DNA of 64,000 bases from Fischerella sp. PCC 9605 (GTDB taxonomy: Bacteria > Cyanobacteriota > Cyanobacteriia > Cyanobacteriales > Nostocaceae): assembly GCF_000517105.1 (NCBI RefSeq), contig NZ_KI912149.1, positions 1,752,135 to 1,816,134 of the forward strand. The letters run 5' to 3'. A program made the translations under genes and the position numbers. The notes beneath the pieces are model-generated. The model was given only the letters and a program-made list of their open reading frames with translations, did no database searches and was not told the DNA's origin. How positions within the stretch are numbered: position 1 is the stretch's first letter; each line of letters opens with the position of its first letter. Positions 1 to 8,500 of the stretch are shown here, one piece after another.

Positions 1-269
1 TGAATATTTTAGCTTGGATTATTTTAGGTTTACTGGCAGGTGCTATTGCTAAATGGATTTATCCTGGTTCGCAAGGGGGCGGCTTGCTTGGAACCATACT
101 TTTGGGAATTGTAGGAGCTTTTATCGGCGGAACTTTATTTGACCTTCTACAAACAGGAACACTCACTTTTACTGCCGCAAGTCTCTCGCTTCCGGGTGTA
201 ATTGTCGCAGTATTAGGTGCGATTATCGCTATCTTCTTGTATTATCAGTTTACCCGTAGAGCTTACTAA
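1..269 (+). CDS. GlsB/YeaQ/YmgE family membrane protein (5' partial)
   Basis: Small, very hydrophobic protein of about 88 residues. The reading frame is open from the first bases, and the window begins with TG of what is probably the ATG, so only one base of the gene is missing. It reads N-I-L-A-W-I-I-L-G-L and then alternates Gly-rich membrane segments: residues 2-20, about 28-47 and about 60-80. The pattern with Gly-rich turns (GGGLLGT, GAFIGG) and a short basic C-terminus is that of the transglycosylase-associated (PF04226) family. These are inner-membrane proteins linked to stress in enterobacteria; their biochemical role is unknown. A hairpin terminator follows at 325. Confidence 0.85.
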   Translation, partial: NILAWIILGLLAGAIAKWIYPGSQGGGLLGTILLGIVGAFIGGTLFDLLQTGTLTFTAASLSLPGVIVAVLGAIIAIFLYYQFTRRAY

Positions 270-324
270 AGTAGGTTGTTGTAGCAGTCCAGATAGAGAA
301 TTTGGTGGAAAATAGTGCCAAGCC

Positions 325-362
325 GTGCTACGAGAATTGTAATCCTCGTAGCACAGTTTTCT
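325..362. terminator. hairpin terminator between convergent genes
   Basis: GTGCTACGAG at 325-334 pairs perfectly with CTCGTAGCAC at 345-354 around a 10-base loop, followed by the T-rich run AGTTTTCT. It sits between the convergent genes ending at 269 and 387 and could serve both. Confidence 0.7.
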
Positions 363-386
363 ACTAATAACTATAAGTTGGAAATT

Positions 387-1283
387 TTACCCTGAAACTG
401 ATGGCACTAAAATCGTTAGACCTCCTGGAATACATTTAATTTCAAGCGGAGTAGTTCCATTCATATCACCATCTAAAGCTACTTTTTTTTGAGGTTCAGT
501 TCTCACCCTCACATTCCTAGCGCGTAGGTGCTGAATATCATCTCGATTAGTAGCACTACCTGTGAAGCCCGACCTCAGCAGATGATAAGCAGCAAACAGA
601 GCATTTTGGCGGTTAGCAGGAGCAACGATTGTCACATCTAGCAGACCATCATCTATTATTACTCCCGCAGGCCCATGTGCCAGAATTGAAGTCGGTGCAG
701 CTGCATTGGCAATAGTGACAGCTGAGGCTGATAAATTAAGTGTTTCCTTTTCGGTTTCAATGTAGACTGTAAAAGTATCTAAATTTGCCAGTTGTTTTAT
801 CCCTGTCCCAACAAATGCCAATGTACCAAAAAGCTTTTTAGCTTTTTTGTCAGTTTCTTTAATAGTTTCAGCTTCAAAACCGATCGCACTCAGGACAATC
901 ATTGGTTTGTTATTGCATAAAGCAACATCCACTTTTCGAGGTACACCAGTTAAAATTGTTTGGCAGGCTTCCTTAATTACAGTGGAAATGCCTAAAGCTT
1001 TCGCAAATGCATTGACAGTACCTCTGGGAATTATACCAAAAGGAATTCCTGTACCAATCACTGCTTCAGCAGCACCTGATATCGTACCATCACCTCCAGA
1101 TACGATAATCATTTCTGTACCGCGTTCAATCACTTCACGAACTAACTGAGAAGGACTAACTTCATGGGTAGGGCGAATATCCAGGTTGATTTGAGGTTCC
1201 AATACTTCTCGGATTGCCACTAAATCTGCCACAGGATCGCCCTTTCCCGCAGATGGATTAAAAATAAGAATTGCTGCTTGCAT
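387..1283 (-). CDS. YegS/BmrU-type diacylglycerol kinase family lipid kinase
   Basis: 298 residues, the usual length for this family of cytosolic ATP-dependent lipid or diacylglycerol kinases of the NAD-kinase-like fold. The start MQAAILIFNPSAGKG carries the family's N-terminal NPxAG motif. The nucleotide-binding GGDGT is at about residues 63-67, and the following PRGTVNAFA at about 86-94 matches the family's second signature (usually PxGTxNxxA). The C-terminal half has the beta-sandwich pattern with DGDMNG and ends in hydrophobic strands. The exact lipid substrate cannot be told from sequence. The gene is monocistronic, convergent with its left neighbour, and has about 335 bases of upstream non-coding DNA. 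Confidence 0.88.
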   Translation of the reverse strand: MQAAILIFNPSAGKGDPVADLVAIREVLEPQINLDIRPTHEVSPSQLVREVIERGTEMIIVSGGDGTISGAAEAVIGTGIPFGIIPRGTVNAFAKALGISTVIKEACQTILTGVPRKVDVALCNNKPMIVLSAIGFEAETIKETDKKAKKLFGTLAFVGTGIKQLANLDTFTVYIETEKETLNLSASAVTIANAAAPTSILAHGPAGVIIDDGLLDVTIVAPANRQNALFAAYHLLRSGFTGSATNRDDIQHLRARNVRVRTEPQKKVALDGDMNGTTPLEIKCIPGGLTILVPSVSG

Positions 1284-1618
1284 GATCTTTGAAATGCCTA
1301 GATAGTTAATTTCCCAATTTGTAGGATTTGTTGCACATTTATTAAGGATGGTCGCTTCGCTTCAAAAAAATGATTAAAAACAAAGATACAAGACCTCAAA
1401 TTTAATTAGGTCTAAGTTTCATAACCTCTATCTACAGACCTACGCAAACTGAACCCAGGTACGGAACCAGTGACAATATTCACACAACACTATCTTAGGA
1501 GTGTTTTGTGATACTGACAGTACGATCGCAATTCTCCAAAATAGAATTGCTCCGAACAGGGAAATCATGCCTCAATCAATAGCAGCAACTAGCATGGTAT
1601 TAGAAGAATTTCAACTTA
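1284..1618. other. intergenic region, no supported gene
   Basis: This holds the promoter region of the lipid kinase and the 3' flank of the membrane protein to the right. A 21-codon open frame at 1567-1632 (+) reads like a gene tail but overlaps the neighbouring stop and has no support. No tRNA or clear repeat was seen. Confidence 0.5.
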
Positions 1619-3031
1619 TTACTGATGAATAATTGTATGAATTTGGTTTGCTTCCTCTAAGATTTTTTCAACTCCAGAAGAAGCAATGCCCTTGACATAG
1701 TTAATTTTGATTTCTTCTAGCATATCGATCAGTAAAGATTGAAATTCCTGAACGTTATGCTTTTTCTGTAACTCCATCTCTAATGCATCACGAAAGTTTG
1801 TAATTAGACGAGAAGTAAGTTTTGCTGTAACTGAGTCTGACAGCACCATGATGAGGTTGTTAGAGATAGATTGAGATAAGTCATGAGCCAACTTTTCTGT
1901 TAGTTGATTGGGTAAGTGATTTAGACCAGGTATATTTTGTATTTGTTGATAAGCTGGAGATTCTTTGAGAGTACTTGCAATAGTGTGATGCATTAAGGCT
2001 TCTATATCAGGCTGGACTTGAGGTAAAACATCATAGACACTGACGTTGACTAAGCGAGTAGCGATAGCTTTTGCCTCGTTCGTTTCATTAACTTGAATGT
2101 AGGGTTTGCGCGTTTCAGGATGAAATAACCAGCGTGCCAAGTCACCCTGGCGAATCGCATCTTGCATTTGGTCAATCACTTGAATGCCTACCATTTCAGT
2201 GATTTCCTCAGCAAAACTCACGGCAAAGTCATGATTAATTTGCGATCGCAAAGGCTCAAGATTGAGTAAATCGGCTTGGTAAAGACGAATAGTTACTGGA
2301 ATAACTCGTAGCCAACGCCAGAAGGGAAGTAACAAGAATAAATCGTACCACCGCCTTAGCATGGCTTCTAACCAGTTTAACGAAGGATTGCGACGACTGA
2401 TATAAAAAGTACGTGCCAAAAATTCTAAGGCAAAAATAATTACAAAAGGTAAGTCAATCAACCAGAAACGATTGACAAAGTTGCCAAATCTACCAATATC
2501 GCGATAATAGTTACTATTAATTAGAGGTCTAATTTGATAATTAAAAAAATTAATTTCCGATTGCCAACCCATTTGGGACAAATAAGCTTGACTCCAAAAC
2601 CTAGTAAAGGCATCTCTGGCAGATTGTTCATTTGTACGCAAGCGTATTTCATTTTTGATTTTTGCTAAAGTACCACTTTTATTAGCTACATCAAACGGAT
2701 TATCCTCAATCATGCGGTGGCTAAGGAAACGTAATTCACCAAGCAAACTTTCTGCTTGGGGTGACTGCAAACCAGTCTGCAAAACCTGTTCTTCTAATTC
2801 TGTAACCTTGTCGAGGTAGTTTTGCGTTTCTGGATGGGGTTGAATGCCCTTAATTGGATCGTACAGTTGAGTGACATTTGGCAATACTTGTAGATAGAAA
2901 TCACGCCAAGGAATATAGGTTAAATCAAATAAGACTAAACATAAATTGACCAATGCTAGGATGGCAATTAATCGTTCAAACCAGCGGTTGCGAGGTACAG
3001 GATATTTTCTTATACTTATTTTTGATGTCAT
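1619..3031 (-). CDS. conserved membrane protein of unknown function, downstream of invertase
   Basis: 470 residues. I do not recognise a named family. There is a basic N-terminus and a membrane segment at about residues 19-41. A soluble alpha-helical stretch follows to about 185, then a second membrane segment at about 194-212 (LPFVIIFALEFLARTFYI) and a third hydrophobic patch at about 228-250. The C-terminal 220 residues are helical and amphipathic with no catalytic motif. It lies only 15 bases after the GH100 invertase stop on the same strand, so the two are probably co-transcribed; whether the functions are linked is inference. The paired hydrophobic segments near the middle recall an ion-channel-like or mechanosensitive module, but there is no selectivity-filter motif. 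Confidence 0.75.
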   Translation of the reverse strand: MTSKISIRKYPVPRNRWFERLIAILALVNLCLVLFDLTYIPWRDFYLQVLPNVTQLYDPIKGIQPHPETQNYLDKVTELEEQVLQTGLQSPQAESLLGELRFLSHRMIEDNPFDVANKSGTLAKIKNEIRLRTNEQSARDAFTRFWSQAYLSQMGWQSEINFFNYQIRPLINSNYYRDIGRFGNFVNRFWLIDLPFVIIFALEFLARTFYISRRNPSLNWLEAMLRRWYDLFLLLPFWRWLRVIPVTIRLYQADLLNLEPLRSQINHDFAVSFAEEITEMVGIQVIDQMQDAIRQGDLARWLFHPETRKPYIQVNETNEAKAIATRLVNVSVYDVLPQVQPDIEALMHHTIASTLKESPAYQQIQNIPGLNHLPNQLTEKLAHDLSQSISNNLIMVLSDSVTAKLTSRLITNFRDALEMELQKKHNVQEFQSLLIDMLEEIKINYVKGIASSGVEKILEEANQIHTIIHQ

Positions 3032-3046
3032 GACTTAAAATTTTAT

Positions 3047-4414
3047 TTATTCCATCTCAAAACAAATTAATTCTAAATGACTAGGATTGGAGATTAGCTC
3101 TTTTGCTACTAATAAACCAGCTATAGTCCAGATTTGATATTTTCTTGCTTCCTTACCAATTAATCGACCATTCTTACCATCGTAGTATTCTGGCCATTTA
3201 TCTCCAAATAATCGATTTTCCGCAATCTCAATGGCTTTATGAGCAATCTCTATGCGATTTGTTTTTTGCGCTGCTGCTGTTAGTAACCACAGTAAGACTG
3301 GCCAATTACCACCATTGTGATAAGACCAAGGAGTATTTTTTGGATCGCACCCCGTAATGATTTGCCAGTCTATGCCCTCAAGTGCAGGATAACAGATTTT
3401 CATGGGCATATATCCAACTAAATCATTCCAACGTTGCTCAATTAAATTCATAATGCTTTGAGATTCTTGCTCACTGGCTAAAGAGGTGATAATAGCCATT
3501 AAGTTTCCCAAAGTAAAGAAACGAAAATCCATGCGTCCAGGGCCAAGATTACCCGCTAGATAACCGCCAGTATCTGGTAGCCATTCTGTTAACCAAGCAG
3601 GAATTGAATCAGGATAAATATTGAATCTGTTCGCTACTTCTTTGCCAAATTCATCACCTTTAAAGCGATAAATTTCATTCAAGCGATTTGGGTCAATCCA
3701 ATAATATTCGCGGAGATGATAGGTAAGAGGTGCTAAACGTTGATTTACATCATTAATGCAGAAAGTATTATCATTATTGGGCAGAAGAAGTTCCCTAGCT
3801 GCACGTAAGGCAGCATAAAACAGCACCTGAATTTCTAGAGGATGTTCGTAGACACCCATACGACGGTCAATCATAAAAGCGCCATCGGGAACCAGCATGG
3901 TTGGATACATAGCAAATCGATGGACAAGACACATTTCCAAAATTAACTTGATTCCCTGTTGAAATTCGGTTTGGTGGGCAAGTGAGATATCGCCTGTGGC
4001 TTTAACGTAAGCTCGTAGTAAGATAATCCACCACAAGCAAGAATCAACAGGTGGAACTCTGGCGATCGCATGTTCCCCAAAATCAGCAGTCAAATACTCT
4101 TCGCCATCTTTTGATACTACTTTAAAACTGGCTGGCATTAGTCCCGGCCCCGGCTGAAAACAGTCCATTTGCGGCTCATGACTCTGCAAAGCGAGAGTTT
4201 CTATCAAGAAATTACGTACAATTTCAGATTTACCGTTAATCAAAAAAGCCAGCGCCGATAAGACAAAATCACGGACGAAACATTGGTCATAATTCAGTGC
4301 TTGTGACCCTGGTTCTAAGGCTGCAACTGTTCCAATCGGACGATCGTGATAATAAATAATTGACTTTTCAATTAGTATCCAAGCTTCTGCAATTAAATTA
4401 TTTTTTGTTCTCAT
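3047..4414 (-). CDS. GH100 alkaline/neutral invertase
   Basis: 455 residues, typical of cyanobacterial cytosolic neutral invertases that hydrolyse sucrose to glucose and fructose. Family signatures are present: [10 protein letters not shown] at 41-50, the [12 protein letters not shown] segment with Asp124, [18 protein letters not shown] at 187-204, and [10 protein letters not shown] at 363-372. The WPEYYDG segment contains Glu409. By comparison with the studied Anabaena InvA, Asp124 and Glu409 are the likely acid/base and nucleophile. An AAGGAG ribosome site lies about 12 bases before the ATG. It is the first gene of a probable two-gene unit with the membrane protein that follows. It could be the InvA or InvB paralogue; sequence alone does not decide. 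Confidence 0.92.
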   Translation of the reverse strand: MRTKNNLIAEAWILIEKSIIYYHDRPIGTVAALEPGSQALNYDQCFVRDFVLSALAFLINGKSEIVRNFLIETLALQSHEPQMDCFQPGPGLMPASFKVVSKDGEEYLTADFGEHAIARVPPVDSCLWWIILLRAYVKATGDISLAHQTEFQQGIKLILEMCLVHRFAMYPTMLVPDGAFMIDRRMGVYEHPLEIQVLFYAALRAARELLLPNNDNTFCINDVNQRLAPLTYHLREYYWIDPNRLNEIYRFKGDEFGKEVANRFNIYPDSIPAWLTEWLPDTGGYLAGNLGPGRMDFRFFTLGNLMAIITSLASEQESQSIMNLIEQRWNDLVGYMPMKICYPALEGIDWQIITGCDPKNTPWSYHNGGNWPVLLWLLTAAAQKTNRIEIAHKAIEIAENRLFGDKWPEYYDGKNGRLIGKEARKYQIWTIAGLLVAKELISNPSHLELICFEME

Positions 4415-4684
4415 TAGTTACGTAGTCTCCTTAAGTAAATAGTTAATTGTTATGAACAATTAATAATTATTATTTTTGTGCTGAAATAAGATTTTTTTAG
4501 GGAGGAAAATGCCCAAATTAAATAGATGGTAGATATTACTTTCCTTACTGGTAAATTGAAATATATCACCATTTTTAATAAGAGCCATAGGTTCTTAATT
4601 CTTGTTACCAGTTTCAACCTAGTAACGAGGGTTTGGAGACCCTGTTTCCGGGCTGTTGTATAGGTGTGCAAGATATGAATCAAT

Positions 4685-4840
4685 TTATGTCGGAAAACGA
4701 GTAGGAATATATGAAATTCTGCCCTGTGTATTTGTTTCTTCTGGAGCTGGACGGTATTGCAACCAGGCAAATAAAGCAGCAGTACCGAGAAAAATAAAGG
4801 TGATAGTTGCTACTAATTGAAGCATAATACTGTAACGCAT
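4685..4840 (-). CDS. possible 51-residue single-span membrane protein
   Basis: An open frame from ATG 4840 to TAA 4685. It has a short basic start, one hydrophobic segment (LVATITFIFLGTAALFAWL, about residues 9-27) and then a polar tail with QYRPAPEE. AAGG lies about 9 bases before the ATG; an internal Met6 is an alternative start. The composition is protein-like and it stands alone in a 470-base gap, but no family is recognised. A 106-residue frame that overlaps it on the same strand looks like chance. Confidence 0.45.
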   Translation of the reverse strand: MRYSIMLQLVATITFIFLGTAALFAWLQYRPAPEETNTQGRISYIPTRFPT

Positions 4841-4887
4841 AACAAAGCCTTAGATTTAAGATTTTTAAAATGCAAAAGAATCAAATT

Positions 4888-5340
4888 CTATACTTTTCCT
4901 ACAGCTTCTGATTGTTCAGATCGCATTTTCAAGGCACGATTCATTTCTTCAAAACCTTGGCGCGTGTTTGTATCAAGTTGGTGTGCAAATAACGGAACAA
5001 GTAACCCTCTAAAAACTTCCCTTTGAATGAAGTGAGTGCGATTTCTTTCCAGAGATTCAATCACGAAAATGTGTTCGCCATCAAACAGCCCTGGTATGAG
5101 AAAATGACCCAACCAGCTTAATTCTCGATTTGGCATAGCTTTAAGAACTGTCGGTTTAAAAGTTATCTCATTTTTTCCTGGAGGCTTAATTTGTAGTTCC
5201 AGTTGTGCGCCCTCTCTAACCTCTCCACTGACTCGACGGATAAAGGGATTCCATGTTGGAAAACTGTCAAAATCGGTGAGTATTTTCCAAACCTGCTTAT
5301 CCGGTGCTTGAATTTCGATCTCTGTGTAGATTTCTTTCAT
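4888..5340 (-). CDS. SRPBCC family protein
   Basis: 150 residues with the pattern of the START/polyketide-cyclase (SRPBCC) ligand-binding fold. It has a first strand (EIQAPDKQVWKILTDFDSFPTWNPFIRRV), alternating beta strands in the middle, and a long C-terminal helix with RQGFEEMNRALKMRSEQ. Such proteins bind hydrophobic ligands in a cavity; the ligand here is unknown. It is the third of three co-directional genes after the ferric-reductase-like protein and the DUF2459 protein, with a gap of 50 bases to the latter. Confidence 0.82.
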   Translation of the reverse strand: MKEIYTEIEIQAPDKQVWKILTDFDSFPTWNPFIRRVSGEVREGAQLELQIKPPGKNEITFKPTVLKAMPNRELSWLGHFLIPGLFDGEHIFVIESLERNRTHFIQREVFRGLLVPLFAHQLDTNTRQGFEEMNRALKMRSEQSEAVGKV

Positions 5341-5390
5341 AGTTAATTTTTAAGATGTATACTTTGTGTTTATGAGATAAAGCATTAATC

Positions 5391-5978
5391 TTATGGACGT
5401 TCTACCCGAAAATTTGCCCACATGATAAAGCCATGAACTCGGCATTCCAAATCTTGTAGCCACTCAACTAGTTCGTGATTGCTATTGTGTAACAAGGTAT
5501 AGTCTTGGTCATCTTGGACTAAGGTTAAACCTGTTTGTGGATTTTCGATGCTCGTTTCAATATTGCGGTTAAAACGTTCATCTAATAATTTCAACAGCCG
5601 TGTTACTTTGGCTTGCGCAACTTCTAAACTTAATAGGGTGTAATCTTGCTGTTGAATGATTTGCTGAAGTTCAGCGATATTGCTAAATTTTCGCCGACCG
5701 AGAGTGCCTTGAGTTGGTACTAAAAGTGCCGCCGCCCCATTTCTTAAGTCCTGCTGATTTAGCGCAAAATAATTCCAATCACCGTAAGCATACTGAATTA
5801 ATTCGCCGTTGCCACTGGGTAACACCAATCTGGAATGCAAGCCGTGGTCTGTGACATAGATAGCGATCGCTTCGGTAGGGTCAGCAGGGGGTACGATGGT
5901 TGCGGGAGAAAACATCCAGATCAATAAGATAGAAGCAATTACTAGTGAAGCAAATTTGGCAATGCGGCATAAACGCAT
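5391..5978 (-). CDS. DUF2459 family exported or membrane-anchored protein
   Basis: 195 residues. The N-terminus is hydrophobic (about residues 8-28), probably an uncleaved anchor or signal peptide. The body has the DUF2459 pattern: IYVTDHGLHSRLVLP at about 40-54, YAYGDWNYFAL at about 64-74, an FNRN segment, and YTLLHNSNHELVEWLQ near 162-177. The conserved His, Asp/Trp and Asn/His suggest a papain/NlpC-like or amidase-like core, but that is inference. It is slightly shorter than many members. It lies 24 bases after the ferric-reductase-like gene and is probably in an operon with it. Confidence 0.7.
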   Translation of the reverse strand: MRLCRIAKFASLVIASILLIWMFSPATIVPPADPTEAIAIYVTDHGLHSRLVLPSGNGELIQYAYGDWNYFALNQQDLRNGAAALLVPTQGTLGRRKFSNIAELQQIIQQQDYTLLSLEVAQAKVTRLLKLLDERFNRNIETSIENPQTGLTLVQDDQDYTLLHNSNHELVEWLQDLECRVHGFIMWANFRVERP

Positions 5979-6002
5979 AGCTAATGCATGATGCTAATTG
6001 AG

Positions 6003-7346
6003 TTAAACAAGGTTATAGTGTTCCATGTGAATGTTGGTGACAGGTACTTCCAACTCGTGCAAGGCTTTCTCTACCTGATCCATCATTTTTGGTACAGCAC
6101 AGATAAAGTAATTTCGAGTTGCAGGACGCTTAGGAATGTAGCGTTTTAGCAGTTCCTTATCAACATATCCACTTTCCCCTGACCAATCCTCCGGAGGTTC
6201 TCTAAGAACGTGGACAACTGTCAGGTCTAATTTGTCTTTTAAGGCTTCAATTTCTTCTCGGTAAGTTACATCTTCCCAAGTCTTATTCGCATAAATTAAC
6301 AGTATGGGGCGCTCATCTTTACGTTCTGCTAAGGTAACAAGCATACTCATAATTGGCGTGATGCCGATACCTCCAGCAATAAAGACAAATCCAGCAGTGT
6401 TTTCATAACGGTCTGTAGTGAAAACTCCATAAGGGCCGTCAAGGAAGGCTTTAGTACCAGGTTTGACATCTTTGATTGTATTTGTGAAGTCTCCTAAAGC
6501 CTTAATGCCAAATTCAATGCGATCGGGATGTTCTGCACTCGAAGCAAAAGAAAATGGATGTTCACGCATTCTAAACGGCGATATTTCCAGAGTCAGCCAA
6601 GCAAATTGACCTGGTTGGAAATGTATTCCCTCGTGTCCTCTGGGACGCAAAACTAGATTCCAGACATTGCCTCGTTGGGGAATTGCAGCTTCTACCAAGT
6701 AAGGTTTTTTCTGCATAAAGTAGGGTTTGACCAAGCGGACGTAAATTAATAACCACAACGCAGCTACTGCAATACCAGTCCAGATCACTGCTTTCCAAAA
6801 CAGCCCTAGGTAGTTACCCACACCCAAGGCATGTCCCAAACCAAATCCAACGATAATAACTGCTAAGATGCCATGAGCTATACGCCAAGGTTCGTAGGGA
6901 ATGTTAAGCTGTTTGCGCCAAATGGAAGTGACAATAATCGCAATTAGCGCCAAAGTAGCGATAACTGCTGCCCTTGCTCGCCACGGGGCTTCGATGAAAT
7001 TCAATAGTTGCAGTGTCTCTGGATTGTTAATGAATAAAATTATCGGGTGAGCAAGGATGAAAAAGAACGCAACTATCGAGGTGTAGCGGTGAAACTGAAG
7101 AATTAGGTCAATGCCGTATGAGGCTTCGATGCGGTTGATCCGGGCAGTTAGAGCAAATTGCATTGCCATCATTGCTAAACCGATGAAACCCAAAGCAGCA
7201 GAAAATTCCAGCCAAAAACTACGTTCATCACTTGGTGTAGGCGGGTATAAAAGTAGTATTAGTAGGGGTAATAGGATAATCAAAAGATATGCACCTATCC
7301 AAGATGCCCCTATGATCACGGGATTTTTCATCAATAAACTTCTCAT
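6003..7346 (-). CDS. ferric-reductase-like membrane flavocytochrome / FAD-NAD(P)H oxidoreductase
   Basis: 447 residues. About six membrane segments fill residues 1-210, with paired histidines in QFHRYTSIVAFFFILAHP and in RIAHGILAVIIVGFGLGHALG that would bind two b-type haems (PF01794-like). A ferredoxin-reductase module follows, with the FAD motif REHPFSFAS at about 260-268 and the nucleotide-binding GGIGITPIMSML near 324-335. The C-terminal CAVPKMMDQ matches the NAD(P)-binding end. The likely role is electron transfer from NAD(P)H across the membrane, to a metal or another acceptor. Two candidate starts (Met1, Met6) exist. The DUF2459 gene follows at 24 bases. Confidence 0.88.
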   Translation of the reverse strand: MRSLLMKNPVIIGASWIGAYLLIILLPLLILLLYPPTPSDERSFWLEFSAALGFIGLAMMAMQFALTARINRIEASYGIDLILQFHRYTSIVAFFFILAHPIILFINNPETLQLLNFIEAPWRARAAVIATLALIAIIVTSIWRKQLNIPYEPWRIAHGILAVIIVGFGLGHALGVGNYLGLFWKAVIWTGIAVAALWLLIYVRLVKPYFMQKKPYLVEAAIPQRGNVWNLVLRPRGHEGIHFQPGQFAWLTLEISPFRMREHPFSFASSAEHPDRIEFGIKALGDFTNTIKDVKPGTKAFLDGPYGVFTTDRYENTAGFVFIAGGIGITPIMSMLVTLAERKDERPILLIYANKTWEDVTYREEIEALKDKLDLTVVHVLREPPEDWSGESGYVDKELLKRYIPKRPATRNYFICAVPKMMDQVEKALHELEVPVTNIHMEHYNLV

Positions 7347-7534
7347 CGGCGCATACCTCCTAACCTTGCTGTTGCGATACAGCTTGCGATCGCCTGTTGA
7401 TTTCCGGCCAATTCACCTATCAAAAAAACAATTTGTTGTCGTAAAAATTTTATTATCATAAATTTTTGCCTTAAATTCACAATCTTATGCTTTGTCTTGA
7501 TTAGTTATTCCAAATGAAACACTCGCTTTTTTGA

Positions 7535-7885
7535 TCAAGTCAGTGGTGCTATGAGCCTTAAGAGAATGGAATTAATAATTGCCAAAGCGATTGAACCAAG
7601 CAAAGCGCTCCAAAAACCGTATCTTAAGCGAAAACCAGGCACTATAGCAGCTGATAACCCAAAGATAATTGCATTTAGAACAAAAAAGAATAAGCCTATG
7701 GTAAGGATAATGAATGGCAAGGTAAAAAAGGTTAAAACGGGAAGTAAAAGTGCATTCAATATTCCAAAAACTGCGGCGGTAATTAACGCTTTTCCAAAAC
7801 TGTCGATTTCTACTCCTATTGGTAGTCTAGAAATAATCAAAAAGCTGATAGCTGTTACTAACCAAGTAATTATCAACCCAACCAT
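7535..7885 (-). CDS. phage-holin family (PF04020-like) four-helix membrane protein
   Basis: 116 residues that are almost all membrane: four hydrophobic helices at about 1-20, 30-55, 56-78 and 88-112. The spacing with Gly/Asn turns (FGILNALLLPVL, FFVLNAIIFGLSA) is that of the superfamily IV holin-like proteins common in cyanobacterial chromosomes. Despite the family name, no phage genes are nearby, so it is not evidence of a prophage. Function in the host is unknown. Confidence 0.85.
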   Translation of the reverse strand: MVGLIITWLVTAISFLIISRLPIGVEIDSFGKALITAAVFGILNALLLPVLTFFTLPFIILTIGLFFFVLNAIIFGLSAAIVPGFRLRYGFWSALLGSIALAIINSILLRLIAPLT

Positions 7886-8500
7886 AAGAAAGACTCCTTA
7901 TCAGTAACATGTCGATTTCGGTCGAGCAGGTCGATATTTTTAGTATTTGCGATAAATGTGAAGAGAAAGTGACCGCACTACCACGCTGTCACCAAGTTCA
8001 TACAAATTCATAAAGCTTGTGTTTGCGGTACTTGCGTCCGATCGCGAACTGATACCATTTTGGATTTTAGATTTTGGATTGGGAATGACTGTCTCTGCCG
8101 GGGTTCTGTTAATCCATCTGTTGCAATCATTTTTTTTATTGGTATGACTATATCGGGCACGTTGAAAAGTGGACACTGATTACACAAACTGGTGACATAA
8201 GTGCAACTGCGATCGCTGTTCCGGCTAAACTTTCAGAAATTTTTGGCTGCACTTTTGCATAACCACTAATTCCCCCAGCCGCTACGGCAATTCCTAAGTT
8301 TAGTAAAGTGGGTCGAGAACTAGTCTGACTTGAAAATAAGGCAGCTATGCTGACGGCAGAGGGCAGAAAGAATAAAGATTTTCATCGATGCTGCTGTACT
8401 GAAAGTTCATGACCCACTAAACTCCAGATCTATGATTACCAGGCGTTAACATAAGAATAAACAAGCTCAGCAAATCTTCCTTTTATAAAAAAACGCGCCT
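7886..8500. other. gene-poor region left of the NACHT gene
   Basis: Apart from the DUF389 remnant (8148-8381) no gene is supported. A minus-strand open frame at 7940-8176 has no family resemblance and overlaps the remnant. A direct near-repeat, TTTTGGATTTTAGATTTTGGATT, lies around 8057. The upstream DNA of the NACHT gene (8400-8500) shows no strong promoter or ribosome site. Confidence 0.5.
8148..8381 (-). pseudogene. fragment of a DUF389 (TIGR00341-like) membrane protein
   Basis: The minus-strand frame here reads, in its middle, LLNLGIAVAAGGISGYAKV and then PKISESLAGTAIAVALMSP, which is the typical DUF389 transmembrane signature (AGaYAkVrPelSdSLaGvAIAVALvPP). The frame has no start and stops soon after the motif at 8148. 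The rest of the family's 300 or more residues is absent, so this is a decayed remnant. Weak protein-like patches continue to about 8010 in other frames. Confidence 0.65.

Noticed and set aside
847..1149. 100-residue plus-strand frame inside the lipid kinase
   Set aside because: It is antisense to a well-supported gene and has no family resemblance.
4600..4680. Possible tRNA near 4620-4680
   Set aside because: No cloverleaf, TTCGA loop or CCA-compatible acceptor stem could be built.
4450..4770. 106-residue minus-strand frame
   Set aside because: Composition is not protein-like (His/Thr/Lys-rich without pattern) and it overlaps the better 51-residue membrane frame.
7535..7885. Possible prophage because of a holin-like gene
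   Set aside because: The family is common as a chromosomal gene in cyanobacteria and no lysin, capsid or integrase is near.
7551..7907. 118-residue plus-strand frame
   Set aside because: It is the complement of the holin-like membrane protein and reads as low-complexity Lys/Ile sequence.
7940..8176. 78-residue minus-strand frame
   Set aside because: It crosses the end of the DUF389 remnant and repeat-like DNA, without any motif.
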